Source of the DNA: Heloderma charlesbogerti
Lineage: Eukaryota > Chordata > Lepidosauria > Squamata > Helodermatidae
Direction: 5' to 3'
DNA: 64,000 nt
Assembly (NCBI GenBank): GCA_026122225.1
Contig: JANEZZ010001953.1
Location: 496,001 to 560,000, forward strand
A model generated the notes under the pieces. The model had not been told where the DNA came from. It saw only the letters and a list, made by a program, of their open reading frames with translations, and did not search any database. Of this stretch, positions 44,206 through 54,094 are shown piece by piece (the first letter of the stretch is position 1; every line of letters starts with the position of its first letter). The position numbers and the translations under genes are program-made.

Positions 44206-44248
44206 CGCAAGCCCCTTCGCCACAACAAGGCAGTGATCCATGAAGGGG
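44203..44248 (-). mobile_element. BovB 5'-end scrap
   Basis: ACGCAAGCCCCTTCGCCAC through CAGTGATCCATGAAGGGG is identical to 31850-31894, the extreme 5' end of the BovB copy. Nothing else of the LINE is present. Confidence 0.75.
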
Positions 44249-44477
44249 TACCTTTTTATGGCTTCCCCCAAAGAACTGTGGGAGCTATAGTTTTGTGAAG
44301 TCCACAGATTTCTTTGTTAGACTTTCTTGGCTTTTCCATAGAATTACAGTTCTTAAGGTTCATTGGCTGGGAACCAAGACAATTACATAGATTTGAAACT
44401 GATTTAAAGAAGAAGTGTAGAGCTATATCGACAAATCAAAATTCTATTGTTCAGCGAATTAGGCCATCATGTAGACA

Positions 44478-44560
44478 AGGGGTGGGGAACATGTTCCCCT
44501 CCAGATGTTGTTGGACTGCAAATGTTGGACTGCATCATCCCGCACCTGCTGTAGACCTGT
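44478..44560. repeat. Palindromic hAT-type MITE, left arm
   Basis: AGGGGTGGGGAACATGTTCC then CCTCCAGATGTTGTTGGACT: the canonical terminus of this family. Confidence 0.75.
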
Positions 44561-45999
44561 ACTCTGGCTGTGGATATAGTGAGACTGTGGGAAAGTCAAC
44601 CAGCAGGCATGCTCACACACTAGCTTTGATTGATTCTGCTAACAACTATCTGGAAGCTGGAGCTTTGAGGAACACTACCAGTAAAATGGTGTTGTTGCTC
44701 AGATGAGCTCCTGCTTATTTTATTTCATTTTATTTACAAGTAGACTCAAGGCAGATGTTGGAGTCAATGTTTTTTTATGACAATAGAGTTGCCTGGGCTG
44801 TATGATTCCCCCCCGCTCCCCCCAAAAAACCCTTAGGAAAAAAGGAAGAAGCTGTGCTACTGGCAAGCCCCATCACAAAGAAACCATTGGAGAATTTCTC
44901 CTCCCACTTGAGAAATTCATTGAATTAATAGGCACTTTTTCTGCACACTGTTTCAGATGGAGAATGTTGAGAGGCCCTTTGCACACAGCTCTAGACTTCC
45001 TGCAGCCATCTCAGAAGGTGGGACTGTCTTTCTTCTGGCCCCAGGGCAATCCTGGGAGGCAACAGACAGGGTTTTAGGCAGTGCAGCTAGCCACTGGCAA
45101 TCTTAGGTAGCTTTCAAACTGGACAGCTAGTGTGGAATTAATTAATTCACTTCTTAATGAGAATGCAGATGATGATGTTTCCAATTATTTCAGTGATTTT
45201 GCTGCTATCCTCTTGTCTGTAAATTCGGTCTTGTTTAACCTCAGAACCTGTACTAAATGGGTGTGAAGCACCCTAGTGGGTAACTAAGCTAATCCTAACA
45301 GACAAACATCACTACATACAAAATTGTAAATTGAAATCTATTTAAGGCTTTATTTCAGAAAAATGCAAAATGTGAAGAAAGTGACATGGTGGTTATATGA
45401 GTGTTAGAAACTTTCTCTATAATTATAGGGGAAAAGAATGCAACAAAAATAGAAGATTAATCAAAAGATTAACTTTTCCAGAAGTGGGCTATAGCAATTT
45501 TTAAAAAACATAAAAATTGGCAGTTTGGAAAACAGCACAATTTAACTAGGACCTATTCAGAGGCAGCGCAACGGGACTCGAGGGCTGAATCCCAAGCAAG
45601 AATCAGAATCCAAAGCTTCATGCCTCCCATTGACTATCATGGGAAGTCCATGAAGATGTAACTTTTTTACTTTTTAACAGAGAAAAAGGCATAAATGGTC
45701 CATTTACACCTAATGTTGCATAAATGGTCCCTTTACAGCCGCCATTTACACAATATTACATTTCCGGAAAACCCCAAGCTGCCATTTTTATGCAAGATGG
45801 TGGCTCACTGAGGGGATGGGTGGCTGCTGAGTGGCCACAGGGCGGCTGCAGACCACACACTGCTTGGCAAATGGGCCCGGTAAGAGTGTGGGAGCTCAGT
45901 GAGTGGAGTCTGGGAGGCTGAGCAGGGGGAGGGTGGAATCCACCAGAGCCCACCCCCCTCTCAGACTCCTGGGACATCCCTATTTACTATACCATGGCA
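44561..45999. other. Unannotated, GC-rich toward the right
   Basis: 45550-45982 looks repeat-derived (CATAAATGGTCC twice; ends CATCCCTA at 45975-45982), but I could not find the matching left terminus. Confidence 0.35.
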
Positions 46000-46337
46000 A
46001 TGTTGCAAGTGGAACTTTGGTACATTTTTGCTCAATCACACACACATACCATGGTGTGCTAGGACATATGTTGAACCATTTTGCGAGCGCTTTAAATGAA
46101 TTACATAATAGTAAGCTATCAGATTAGGGACTTTCAGTCCCCCTTTCTCATAAGGTTTTTCTAAGGTCTTTGCTGCAACTCTTGATCTCTTCCCTTCCCA
46201 TATAGAATCTAGTAATATAGCCTGCCTTTTCTTTAGCATTTTTAATGACACTGGCATCATCATATTAAAAAAACAAAACGGTATCCTTGGTATGACATTC
46301 ATTTTAATTATAGGAATCCTGCCAATTGAAGAGATTC
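46000..46337 (-). mobile_element. L1-clade LINE, post-RT fragment
   Basis: Minus strand 46341-46036 encodes IIKMNVIPRIPFCFF and LDSIWEGKRSRVAAKTL then YEKGGLKVPNLIAYY, matching the conserved L1 ORF2 segment after the reverse transcriptase. It continues at 46846 beyond an inserted element. Confidence 0.8.
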
Positions 46338-46345
46338 CCACAAAG

Positions 46346-46837
46346 TAGGGATGCTGGAGAAATCAGCTGCGGACTCAAACGAGGCCGGATTCCAAAGAAT
46401 CCAACCCCGAGTCCGCAGTGGACCTGCCACACTCACCTCCCCATCTGCAAGAGTTCCTGCAGGGTGGCTTTCCAGCTGTCTAAAACATGATACACTAATG
46501 GTGGCTGCCATTAGCTTATCACAATTACAGCCGTGAATGGCGTATTGTGCACCATTTGCAGCCATTAAGCACTTACTTTTACATAAATACAGCCATAAGC
46601 AGCTGCAGTTTATGTAAAAGTAATTGCTTTACGGCCACAAATTGCATAAAATATGCCATTTAAGGCTGTAATTTTCCTGCAATTCTCTCACATCTTTTAG
46701 AAAGCTGGAGAACCACTCTGCCAACTGCAGCGGACATGGCAGGGATCCAGAGAAATCTGCGGAGCCCCAAGTGGCCCGACCTGCCCCTCAGCAGACCCCG
46801 CCCCCAGACCAGACATGGGGGGATTTGCCCATCCCTA
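46346..46837. mobile_element. hAT-like palindromic element inserted in L1
   Basis: The ends are TAGGGATG and CATCCCTA, exact inverted repeats. Flanks CCACAAAG (46338-46345) and CCACAGAG (46838-46845) match at 7 of 8. The core, about 46525-46672, is a palindrome: ATTACAGCC...GGCTGTAAT outside, TTACTTTTACATAAA and TTTATGTAAAAGTAA inside. Subterminal arms TCCGCAG/CTGCGGA are also mirrored. ACTCACCT (46431-46438) gives an outward AGGTGAGT on the minus strand. Non-autonomous. Confidence 0.88.
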
Positions 46838-46845
46838 CCACAGAG

Positions 46846-47110
46846 GACCATTTTTTAAAGTCTGCCACAACAGAATCAAACAAAGGCTGATAATTGCACT
46901 GATATAATTTCTCTATTTCAGAAGATAACCAAACAGATACTTCACTAGCTTATGGGTCCATCTGATTCCATAATTAGTGGTTATCAAATCCCTGATGCCT
47001 TGTGGAAGATGAAGTCCCATATATTCTGTCTTGTGAACTTTTTCTTTATATCCTGATACATTTCTAATATAGATCTATGGAGTGAAGGAGTAGGTGCAAG
47101 GGGATTTGTT
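46846..47110 (-). mobile_element. L1-clade LINE, upstream continuation
   Basis: This resumes the L1 immediately after the duplicated CCACAGAG. Frames are broken and no RT core is visible. Ends at about 47110 in a T/A-rich run. Confidence 0.55.
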
Positions 47111-47289
47111 AAAGATTATTTATTCATTCATTCATTTAATTTAGTGAAAGGATCACTGCTGCCACTGCCACTGCCACCACAAAACAGATGGGAGTGGCAA
47201 AGAAAAGCAAAATGGAGTAAATATTTTCACATCCCATTTGCCCTACAAACCAACTCCAATTCAAGATGAAAGTTCAATTTTTTTAACAT

Positions 47290-47504
47290 TCATTCAGCTT
47301 AGTGTTAGTGCAGAACACTGCAGCTCACTTTTTGACAGGCTTGAGTCAGCATTCTAATCGGTCACCCAGCTGCATTTGTTGCCAGTTTCTGGGTCCAGTT
47401 AAAGATGCTATTTTTGACTTTTAAAGCTCCAAATGGCCTGGGTCCTAATTTTCTCCTTCCATATATTCACTCATCCCCAGCACTTAGGGATAAGCCAACA
47501 TGTG
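47290..47504 (+). mobile_element. L2-type LINE fragment, first part
   Basis: Broken plus-strand frames give QNTAAHFLTG-like sequence and a block equivalent to LHWLPV...FKVLLLTFKALNG. It is cut by a GC-patterned insert and resumes at 47759. Confidence 0.6.
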
Positions 47505-47758
47505 ATGTTTGAGGTTCTTGAGGTTCTCTGAATTATTTCTCAAAGCTCATTTCACTTTGTTTGCATTCCTAAACATGAACATCTTCTTTTTTAATGCACA
47601 TTTTTCCCGACCAAAAATGCGCATTTCCCTCCATAGGCTAAAATGCGCACTTGCACATGTGTGTACTTTCAAACACAAAATGCGAATTTCCCGAGAACTG
47701 CATTCCTGTTCATGTTTGAGGCTGCGAATGGGACATGTTTGCATGATTTGCATCCCCA
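47505..47758. repeat. Short element inserted inside L2
   Basis: It contains two reverse-related blocks around AAAATGCGCA (47615, 47640, 47676) and repeats CATGTTTGAGG-type sequence. Outer borders look like GGGATAAGCCAACATGT and ACATGTTTGCATG...CATCCCC with ACTTA on both sides (47482-47487 and 47757-47762), so the true element may start at about 47488. Boundaries uncertain. Confidence 0.5.
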
Positions 47759-47960
47759 CTTAAGATCTATTAATGAAGCTCTGCTAAAGCGCCATCTTAT
47801 GTACAGGCTAGATTGACCTGTAGGAGAAATGGTGCCTTTTCTGATGCATCCCCAGAGCTTTGGAATGCCCTCCCAGAGCATATGGGTATGCCTGTTGTTT
47901 TTCTGGAGGCAAATTAAAATGTTTCTTTGTGCCTTTGGTAGCTGAGTTACTGAGATGTTT
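47759..47960 (+). mobile_element. L2-type LINE fragment, second part
   Basis: GGAGAAATGGTGCCTTTTCT then CAGAGCTTTGGAATGCCCTC corresponds to FSDASPELWNALPEH, the LWNSLP block of L2-like LINEs. The 3' UTR follows and fades by about 48000. Confidence 0.65.
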
Positions 47961-49215
47961 TATTCTGTTGTTTTTAGATGGATGCCTTGGTTTTTTCTTG
48001 GTTTCAGATCTGTGTGAAATATCTTTCATACCTTAATAATGTATACTTAATAACAATAAGTATCTATACATCACAGGCACATACGTTTCCTGTAACTGTG
48101 GATTTCTCTTTCCCTGTACCTAAGCATCTTTCAGAAATACTGTAATAACTTTCTTATATTGGCTGGCTTCAATTGCTAGGGTGGAATTGTAACTTTTTAA
48201 CAGGATTTTAATTATATATCTTCTTTTTTAAGCTATTATTATCTATCTCATGCCCTTAGGACATGACAGGACAGAAATGCATATATAATATGCTGGTCAC
48301 AGAATGGAGCAGTCAGAGCTCAGGAGTCACTCGTCCTTTGGAAATGAGTATTATTTAACTATGCTGTGTGCAGACCAAACTATGCTCACTACAAAACCCT
48401 TACTCGCCCGAGCAAACAGTCTCATTGACCCTATTGGGATTAGCATTAGCAACATCAAATTGTGTGTTAAGGACTCTGGGGATTATGCCTGAATTCTTTA
48501 CTGCTAGCTCCTATCATTGATCTACTTTGCCACACAAATCTATTACGTCACAAGTGACACATCCCTCTTCTCAAAACAGCCATACGCAGTGTGACTTTTT
48601 GTTTCTAAAAAGCTGACTTCATGCCATTCACTGTCTTCAGCAGAATGTTTTAGGAATATCCTGCAGATAACAGTGTCATCATGTCATTTATGTATTTATG
48701 CAGAAATTCTAAGGAAGTGAAAAAGAACAGTACACAATATGTTGAACTGAAGCAACTTTACTGACTGGAGCGATCCAAAAGGAATGTGAAATGGGGATGG
48801 GGGTAGTTTTAACAATGACTGTGTTATAACAAAAGTGTTCTCTGGCCTTATTCAAAGGCTTAGTTTTCACTGAGGCAGTGAACTTATGTCTAGGCTGTAC
48901 CACTTCAGGTTGGGGTTTAAATGACTGGATGCGTCTCCCTCCAAAACAATTCCCTGCACACAGGAAACTTGCAAGTCACACTAAGGTATAACCCTTCCCT
49001 TTTGCCATGCTGTTTCACTACATGCTGGGAAGGGGCCCAGGAGTGGAAAGCTTCGTGGAACCCTGCCATACAGTATAATGACCATATTGACATAGCAACT
49101 ATATCTGCCTATATTCTGGTATAACTGGACATTAGATATGCAGTAAATAACTGGATGTTTCCTGTTGAACCTTTTTTTTTTTTTGCCAGATCTCACAATC
49201 GAGGCAATTTACATT
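47961..49215. other. Unannotated AT-rich DNA
   Basis: Nothing recognised. Confidence 0.35.
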
Positions 49216-49416
49216 TAGGGTGCAATCCTGTCGGGATTCCCATCGGCCTCCAAACTTGGAGTGCAATTATCTCTGTGCTGGCTGCGAGCGGAGGGGAGGG
49301 AGCTCAGACTCCTGGGTCCAAGGGTGGAATGATGTCTCCATCCTCAGATCCAGGAATCCAAACTATCCTATGCCCCCCCCACCCAGACGCTGTCTAGGGA
49401 CTGTAGGATCACTCTA
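49216..49416. repeat. Hairpin-chain or related MITE, short copy
   Basis: It opens TAGGGTGCAATCCTGTCGG and closes CTGTAGGATCACTCT, an imperfect inverted terminus. CGGCCTCCAAACTTGGAG is a hairpin like the CCTCCGAGTTCGAAGG module. It links the hairpin-chain family and the short squamate MITE through the GGGTGCAATCCT end. Confidence 0.5.
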
Positions 49417-51149
49417 TTAGTAACTCTTTTAACTGAGGACATATAATACTTTAATTATGAAAAATGAAAAGGTTGCAGCTTTTTCAGGCCTGGTTCATTC
49501 ATTCTAGATTTGGATTTTTAATAGAGGATATTGACCTGAACAAAGTACACTTGAAATAATTATGGGTGGAATTTGTTTATGGTTAAGCATATTCTATGGT
49601 GTTGAACTTGATCTAATAATCAAGAAATTAAGATGGAGCTAGGAAAAAAATGAATCTTTTAAAAAATGAATTCTAAAACAGCTTTTCTCCAAACCAAGTT
49701 CAGTCTTAGAGGGAATGCTTACGATTACATGACTCAAATGTAAGAAGTAAAATTTTAAAAAGCCAGAATAAAAATTAGAGGTGCAATTAAAACCCCCTGC
49801 ATATCATAAATAAATTTAGCCATCCAAGTTCCCCTTCTCCACCCATATCCTGGCAGATATAGTTCTATAAGAGCCAGTTCCGATCTCACAGAGAAACAGA
49901 TAATTTTGAAATGTAGCTGACTCATGACTGTAATTTTCCTGTTATTCGTGTAACATGCGAAACAGGGAGGCAGGGGTACAGATAACAAATGTCAGACCTG
50001 GTGAGCTTCAGATGATGTCACATCATAAGTGATTTCCATGAGTTTGCCTTTTGGACATTACAGCACTGCTTTTTTAGTAACACCTGCATTAGGTTTAGAA
50101 AGAGAATTTCTCCCCCGCCCCCCCGCAAAAACCTGGAACTCCTAGAATTCCTTGGCAAAACCATGAGAGATATAATTATTTTAAACTGGCTTAAATTTGT
50201 AGTGTATAACAATGTATATTCTTGGGACTTGAGGCAGATGATGGTCACTTCAGTTTTTGTTAGAATGTTCTTATACCTGTGCTCGTCTTAAATTAAAAAT
50301 GAGGAGGGAATAGAAATATGTTCTCCTCCTTAAGGAGGAATCCATACTCAAACATTATTTGTTCATGTTACATTAGCAGATCAGAGATCTTTCCACTCTT
50401 CACAAGATGACTTTATCTCACATAAAGAGATTGTTCAGCAGAAATAGGAGAAAAGCAGTCTAAACGGCAGAGCTGAATATCTTCACAGAGCTGTACTGAA
50501 TTCAACACTCTTTCTGGAAAAAAGTGGGGAATGTATTTCTGTACATAAAAGGTGTGAAAAGAGGAAGACAACCTTCTTGAACAACTTCATAGGGGTTCCC
50601 AACCTTTGCAAGACTTCAGATGTGAATCATGTAACTGGTCACGCAGGTTTAACACAGCTTCTTGATACACTCCTAAGAAGGAGCTTCTTTGCCAACAAAC
50701 AAGAGGTGCCTAAGGGCAAAACTACGTGAAAATAGTCACAAAACCAAATGGTGTACGTGATTCAAAAAAGGAGTGTGCACATACCTCACCATAGTATTTT
50801 ATGGAGTTTATCATACAGATACTTGAAAATGCAATGCATGGCTTAGATTTTGGGTAACTGACTGAGTCAAGTGATGGGTTTGGTTAAAGCTATGATCATA
50901 TAGTAAGTTGACATGGCTTGTCTATGGTGAAATAGTTATTATAAAGTACTATATGCAAATCTTGACATTGGAACAATGGAAAAGAATATACGTATGCACT
51001 GGTTTTGCACTACCAACATTACTGTTTGGTCCTTTTCCTCATCACTACAAACTGGTAATGGTTTTGTGCAGTTTCCACCACTGCAGTGTTTGCAAACCAC
51101 AGTACACACGAGAGCATAAAGTCAACATATACATAGTCTATTGCATGGT
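49417..51149. other. Unannotated AT-rich DNA
   Basis: No gene or repeat recognised. Confidence 0.35.
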
Positions 51150-51365
51150 TCATTGATTGTGATTTGGCAGCTGCGGCAAACGGTGCTTAGTAATTTCTCT
51201 TGTGCTGGTTCTTTGTGCATGTGTGTTGGCAGTATGGGTATGAAGGTATCCATGTAAACATTGCAGTCCCCATTGTTCTGATAGCATTTTGTGCCCTGAC
51301 ATGGTCAGTTGTTCTTTGGTGAGCTGTTCTTGTTGTCCAAACTGCAAAGCCTGCCACTAATTGTA
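51150..51365 (-). pseudogene. Fragment of a repetitive Cys-rich ORF family, second copy
   Basis: Minus-strand LQFGQQEQLTKEQLTMSGHK aligns with SQFGQQQEVTKEQLTQSGHK at 53200-53140. Further along it encodes STREITKHRLP, typical of the conserved C-terminal part of the same family. Intervening sequence is out of frame, so it is a relic. Confidence 0.5.
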
Positions 51366-52520
51366 AACTCCAAGTACCTTCCATACTAGAGGTGGTAGTT
51401 AGCAGCAGGTGTGTTACTAGGCTCGGGCTGGGGAAGCCCTGGCCCTGGGTCTCTTATCCATGGCCCCGGGACTCATCGGGGCCAGCTGGGCAGGCATCTG
51501 ACTTTCATTTTTAGACTCATTAGCTGCTGCTGTACATGGCTGGAGCCTGATGTTGGGGAGCCCAAAGCCAGAATTTAGGAGCCTTTCTACATTAGGCATT
51601 TATTGTGCGCTCATGAATCCTCACTCATAGTAGTTTACAGGTGCTTTACACAATGTTGTCATCCTCCAGGGCCTCTCCTGTGCTTTGCAACCATTACAGT
51701 GTGTGTGTGTGTGTGGGGGGGTGTTCTAATGAGGAAAGTGTGGTATTTCCATGAATGGCAGCATGAAACCTTGGTATTTTTGCGCAGTTATGTCATACCA
51801 CAGTGCCACCTAGTAGTTGTGTAATGGAATGTGTAGAAAGGCAGAGAAAGAAAACCCCCAGGGGAAAAACACGTGTAAAGGAGCCGATCTTAATCCCACA
51901 AAGAATCCAGAAGAAGAAGTCTCGGTAAAGAGGCGGCTTTCAAGCCTCATATAGAAAAGCCCTAGAAGAGCAAGCTGTTTGTAGCTGCTAATCAGTTACT
52001 AATGTGGCTGGGGCTGGGGGTGGGGATGGGGAGAGGAGAGGAGATGAAAGCCTGGGAAAAAGCAGCCAATCAGCTGTGAGATGGGAAGTGCTAAGGCAGA
52101 GAGAGAGCGTGTGTGCAGTGCACATGTGCGGGGCATTCTAGTGCCTGGTCGGGGGGAAACTGAATGTTTGGAGTTGAATGGTGCGTGCCCCATGTCTGTG
52201 ACTGTGATGACTGAGGAAGGCAGAACAGAGCCCTTGCTAGGATGTGGGGGATGGGGTGGAGCCTGAGGCCTGGTGAGACGAGGGTGGGGGCTTGTGCAGG
52301 GTGGCAGCGGCTGCCACTGCTAGATTCAACTGGGAGTTGTGGCAAGTGGAAGAGAGAGGAGGGCAAACTGAGAACAGCCTCCTGGTCTCTGGTGGTGGTG
52401 GTGGTAGCTTGATTCTGAGATGGGGAGGAAAAGGAGAGAGAGAGACGTGGGACATGGGGGTGGGGGAAGTAAGAGGGGAAGCTGAAGAAGGCCTCGTTTA
52501 TGCCTGCACTTAGATTGGGG
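51366..52520. other. Unannotated, with short (GT)n
   Basis: A (GT)n run lies at 51698-51716 and a (GGT)n-like stretch at 52390-52406. No gene found. Confidence 0.35.
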
Positions 52521-52529
52521 TTGGCTGGG

Positions 52530-52700
52530 AATCCTCCTCCAACCCATTATCCTCACATCATCCCTGTGAAGTAGGCGAGGCTGAGAGTCAGCGAATGGCC
52601 CAAAGTCACCCAGTGGGCTTCATGGCCAAGTGGGGACTAGAACCCGGGTCTCCCCAGTTCCAGTCCAGCACTTCTAACCACTACGCCACACTAGTTCACC
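52530..52700 (-). repeat. tRNA-derived SINE, near full length
   Basis: On the minus strand: GTGGCGTAGTGGTTAGAAG (A box), then ACCCGGGTTCTAGTCCCC (B box GGTTCTAGTCC), then CACTTGGCCATGAAGCCCAC, TGGGTGACTTTGGGCC and CTCAGCCTCGCCTACTTCAC. The head and core are complete and the 3' end is at about 52535. The A/B box spacing is tRNA-like, but the cloverleaf is not functional. Confidence 0.88.
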
Positions 52701-53056
52701 AAGTGAACAGACCTCTCTTGAGTTTTTGCAGGGGAAGGGCTCGAAATGGTTTTGCATTTACATAGAAGAGATAGAAAAGGTATCATAAAGTTGTCTTATT
52801 TTATTTTAACAGGACTGATGGTAGTCTACATTTTCACACTTGAAGCAAATTGTGAAGGATTCTGCAAGTTGGCTTGATTTTGTAAATTTTAAATTCTTTT
52901 AGCTCAGAGGTTGCATATATACATATAAATCAGCATATTTAAATTGTATGCAACAGTTTGTCTCAGAGCCCTGGCCCCAGGTGTTTGGGGTACTTAGCAA
53001 TGCCCCTGGTTAGCGGAATCAACAGCTGGAGGGAGAAGTGCTATCAAGAGCCTTCT

Positions 53057-53680
53057 TCACCAGAGTTTCTTAATGTACATTTTGTATTGTAGTTTGCCTA
53101 GTTCTGAATTTTCTTCATTCCCACCATACAGTGATGATAGTATTTTGTGCCCTGACTGAGTCAGTTGTTCTTTGGTGACCTCTTGTTGTTGTCCAAACTG
53201 CGATGCCTGACCACACAAATGTTTTTTATTTGCAAAGGAGACTGAATACTGCTGGATTGCTCTTTCCAGATGGAATCCGGAGAGAGCAATGTGGTGGAAT
53301 CTGGTGGAATCACAACCACTCAAAGCATGGGGAAAGAGAAGATTTTGCACCCCTCCAGTCTGACAGCCTCCTGCATGGTGGTAATGTTATAGATATTTCC
53401 ACTGCACGTTGAGGGCTGCATCACAACAGCCCCTTTTCCATGATGCAGGAGAACTAGTATATGTCTATCATTGGTGATGATGGTCACATGTGTCCTCTCC
53501 ACTACATATACAGTGGTCCTCACAGTGAGTGAACTTGTACAGCAAGACCCAGAAGAATTAGGCAATGATGGTGGTTCAGTGAAAATACTTGTACCAGTGC
53601 TTGCCCAATTGCCAACTTCTTCACAGTAGTTCCCTTGTATGGAATGACACTATTAAGAAAGCACTGAAGAATCTCTGGTA
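53057..53680 (-). pseudogene. Repetitive-element ORF, C-terminal half
   Basis: Minus-strand frames encode THVTIITNDRHILVLLHH, then HALSGCDSTRF, then KILSSLYGGNEENSELGKL. This pattern (S/N-D-x-D/H-VLVLL-H, later HALSGCDTT, then a LYG...N-L-R segment) is one I know from a large uncharacterised ORF repeated in many animal genomes. The typical GK after GCDTT is degraded. The rest of the protein, N-terminal, is at 59100-59890 on the same strand; a mariner-type transposon split it. Frameshifts show it is dead. Its biochemical role is unknown. Confidence 0.55.
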
Positions 53681-53850
53681 TATACCAGGTGGCCCAAAAA
53701 AAGGTATACAGTTGTTTAGACTGTTGATGGGAGGGGGAGAGAATGTGTGAGTAGAAGATGTGTGGGTGAGATGAGAGTCACTCTGACATTTGTGAACAGT
53801 CTGAAAAAGTCCACACGATGTGCATCTAAGCAGCTATCAATACCTAGAAC
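53681..53850 (+). mobile_element. Tc1/mariner-type transposon, 5' part
   Basis: The left terminus TACCAGGTGGCCCAAAAA...GGTATACAG pairs with the right terminus CTGTATACC...GGGCCACTCTGTA at 59070-59098, with TA at both borders. Near 53795 the plus strand encodes FVNSLKKSTRCASKQLSIP, the second helix-turn-helix region of the transposase. About 60 N-terminal codons appear deleted. A CR1 interrupts just after. Confidence 0.75.
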
Positions 53851-54094
53851 ATCACAGAATCACAGAATCATAGAATAGTAGGGTTGGAAGGGGCCTACAA
53901 GGCCATCGAGTCCAACCCCCTGCTCAGTGCAGGAATCCAAGTCAGAGCATCCCCGACAGATGGCTGTCCAGCCTCGTCTTGAAGACCTCCGGTGTGGGAG
54001 AGCCCACCACCTCCCTAGGTCATTGGTTCCATTGTCGTATTGCTCTAACAGTCAGGAAGTTTTTCCTGATGTTCAGCCGGAATCTGGCTTCCTG

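Noticed and set aside
45550..45982. Fifth TAGGGATG-type element ending CATCCCTA at 45982
   Set aside because: No matching left terminus or 8-bp duplication could be found; TTTAACTA/TTTACTAT is too weak.
52600..52700. tRNA gene on the minus strand
   Set aside because: A and B boxes are present but the acceptor and anticodon stems do not form, and a SINE body follows.
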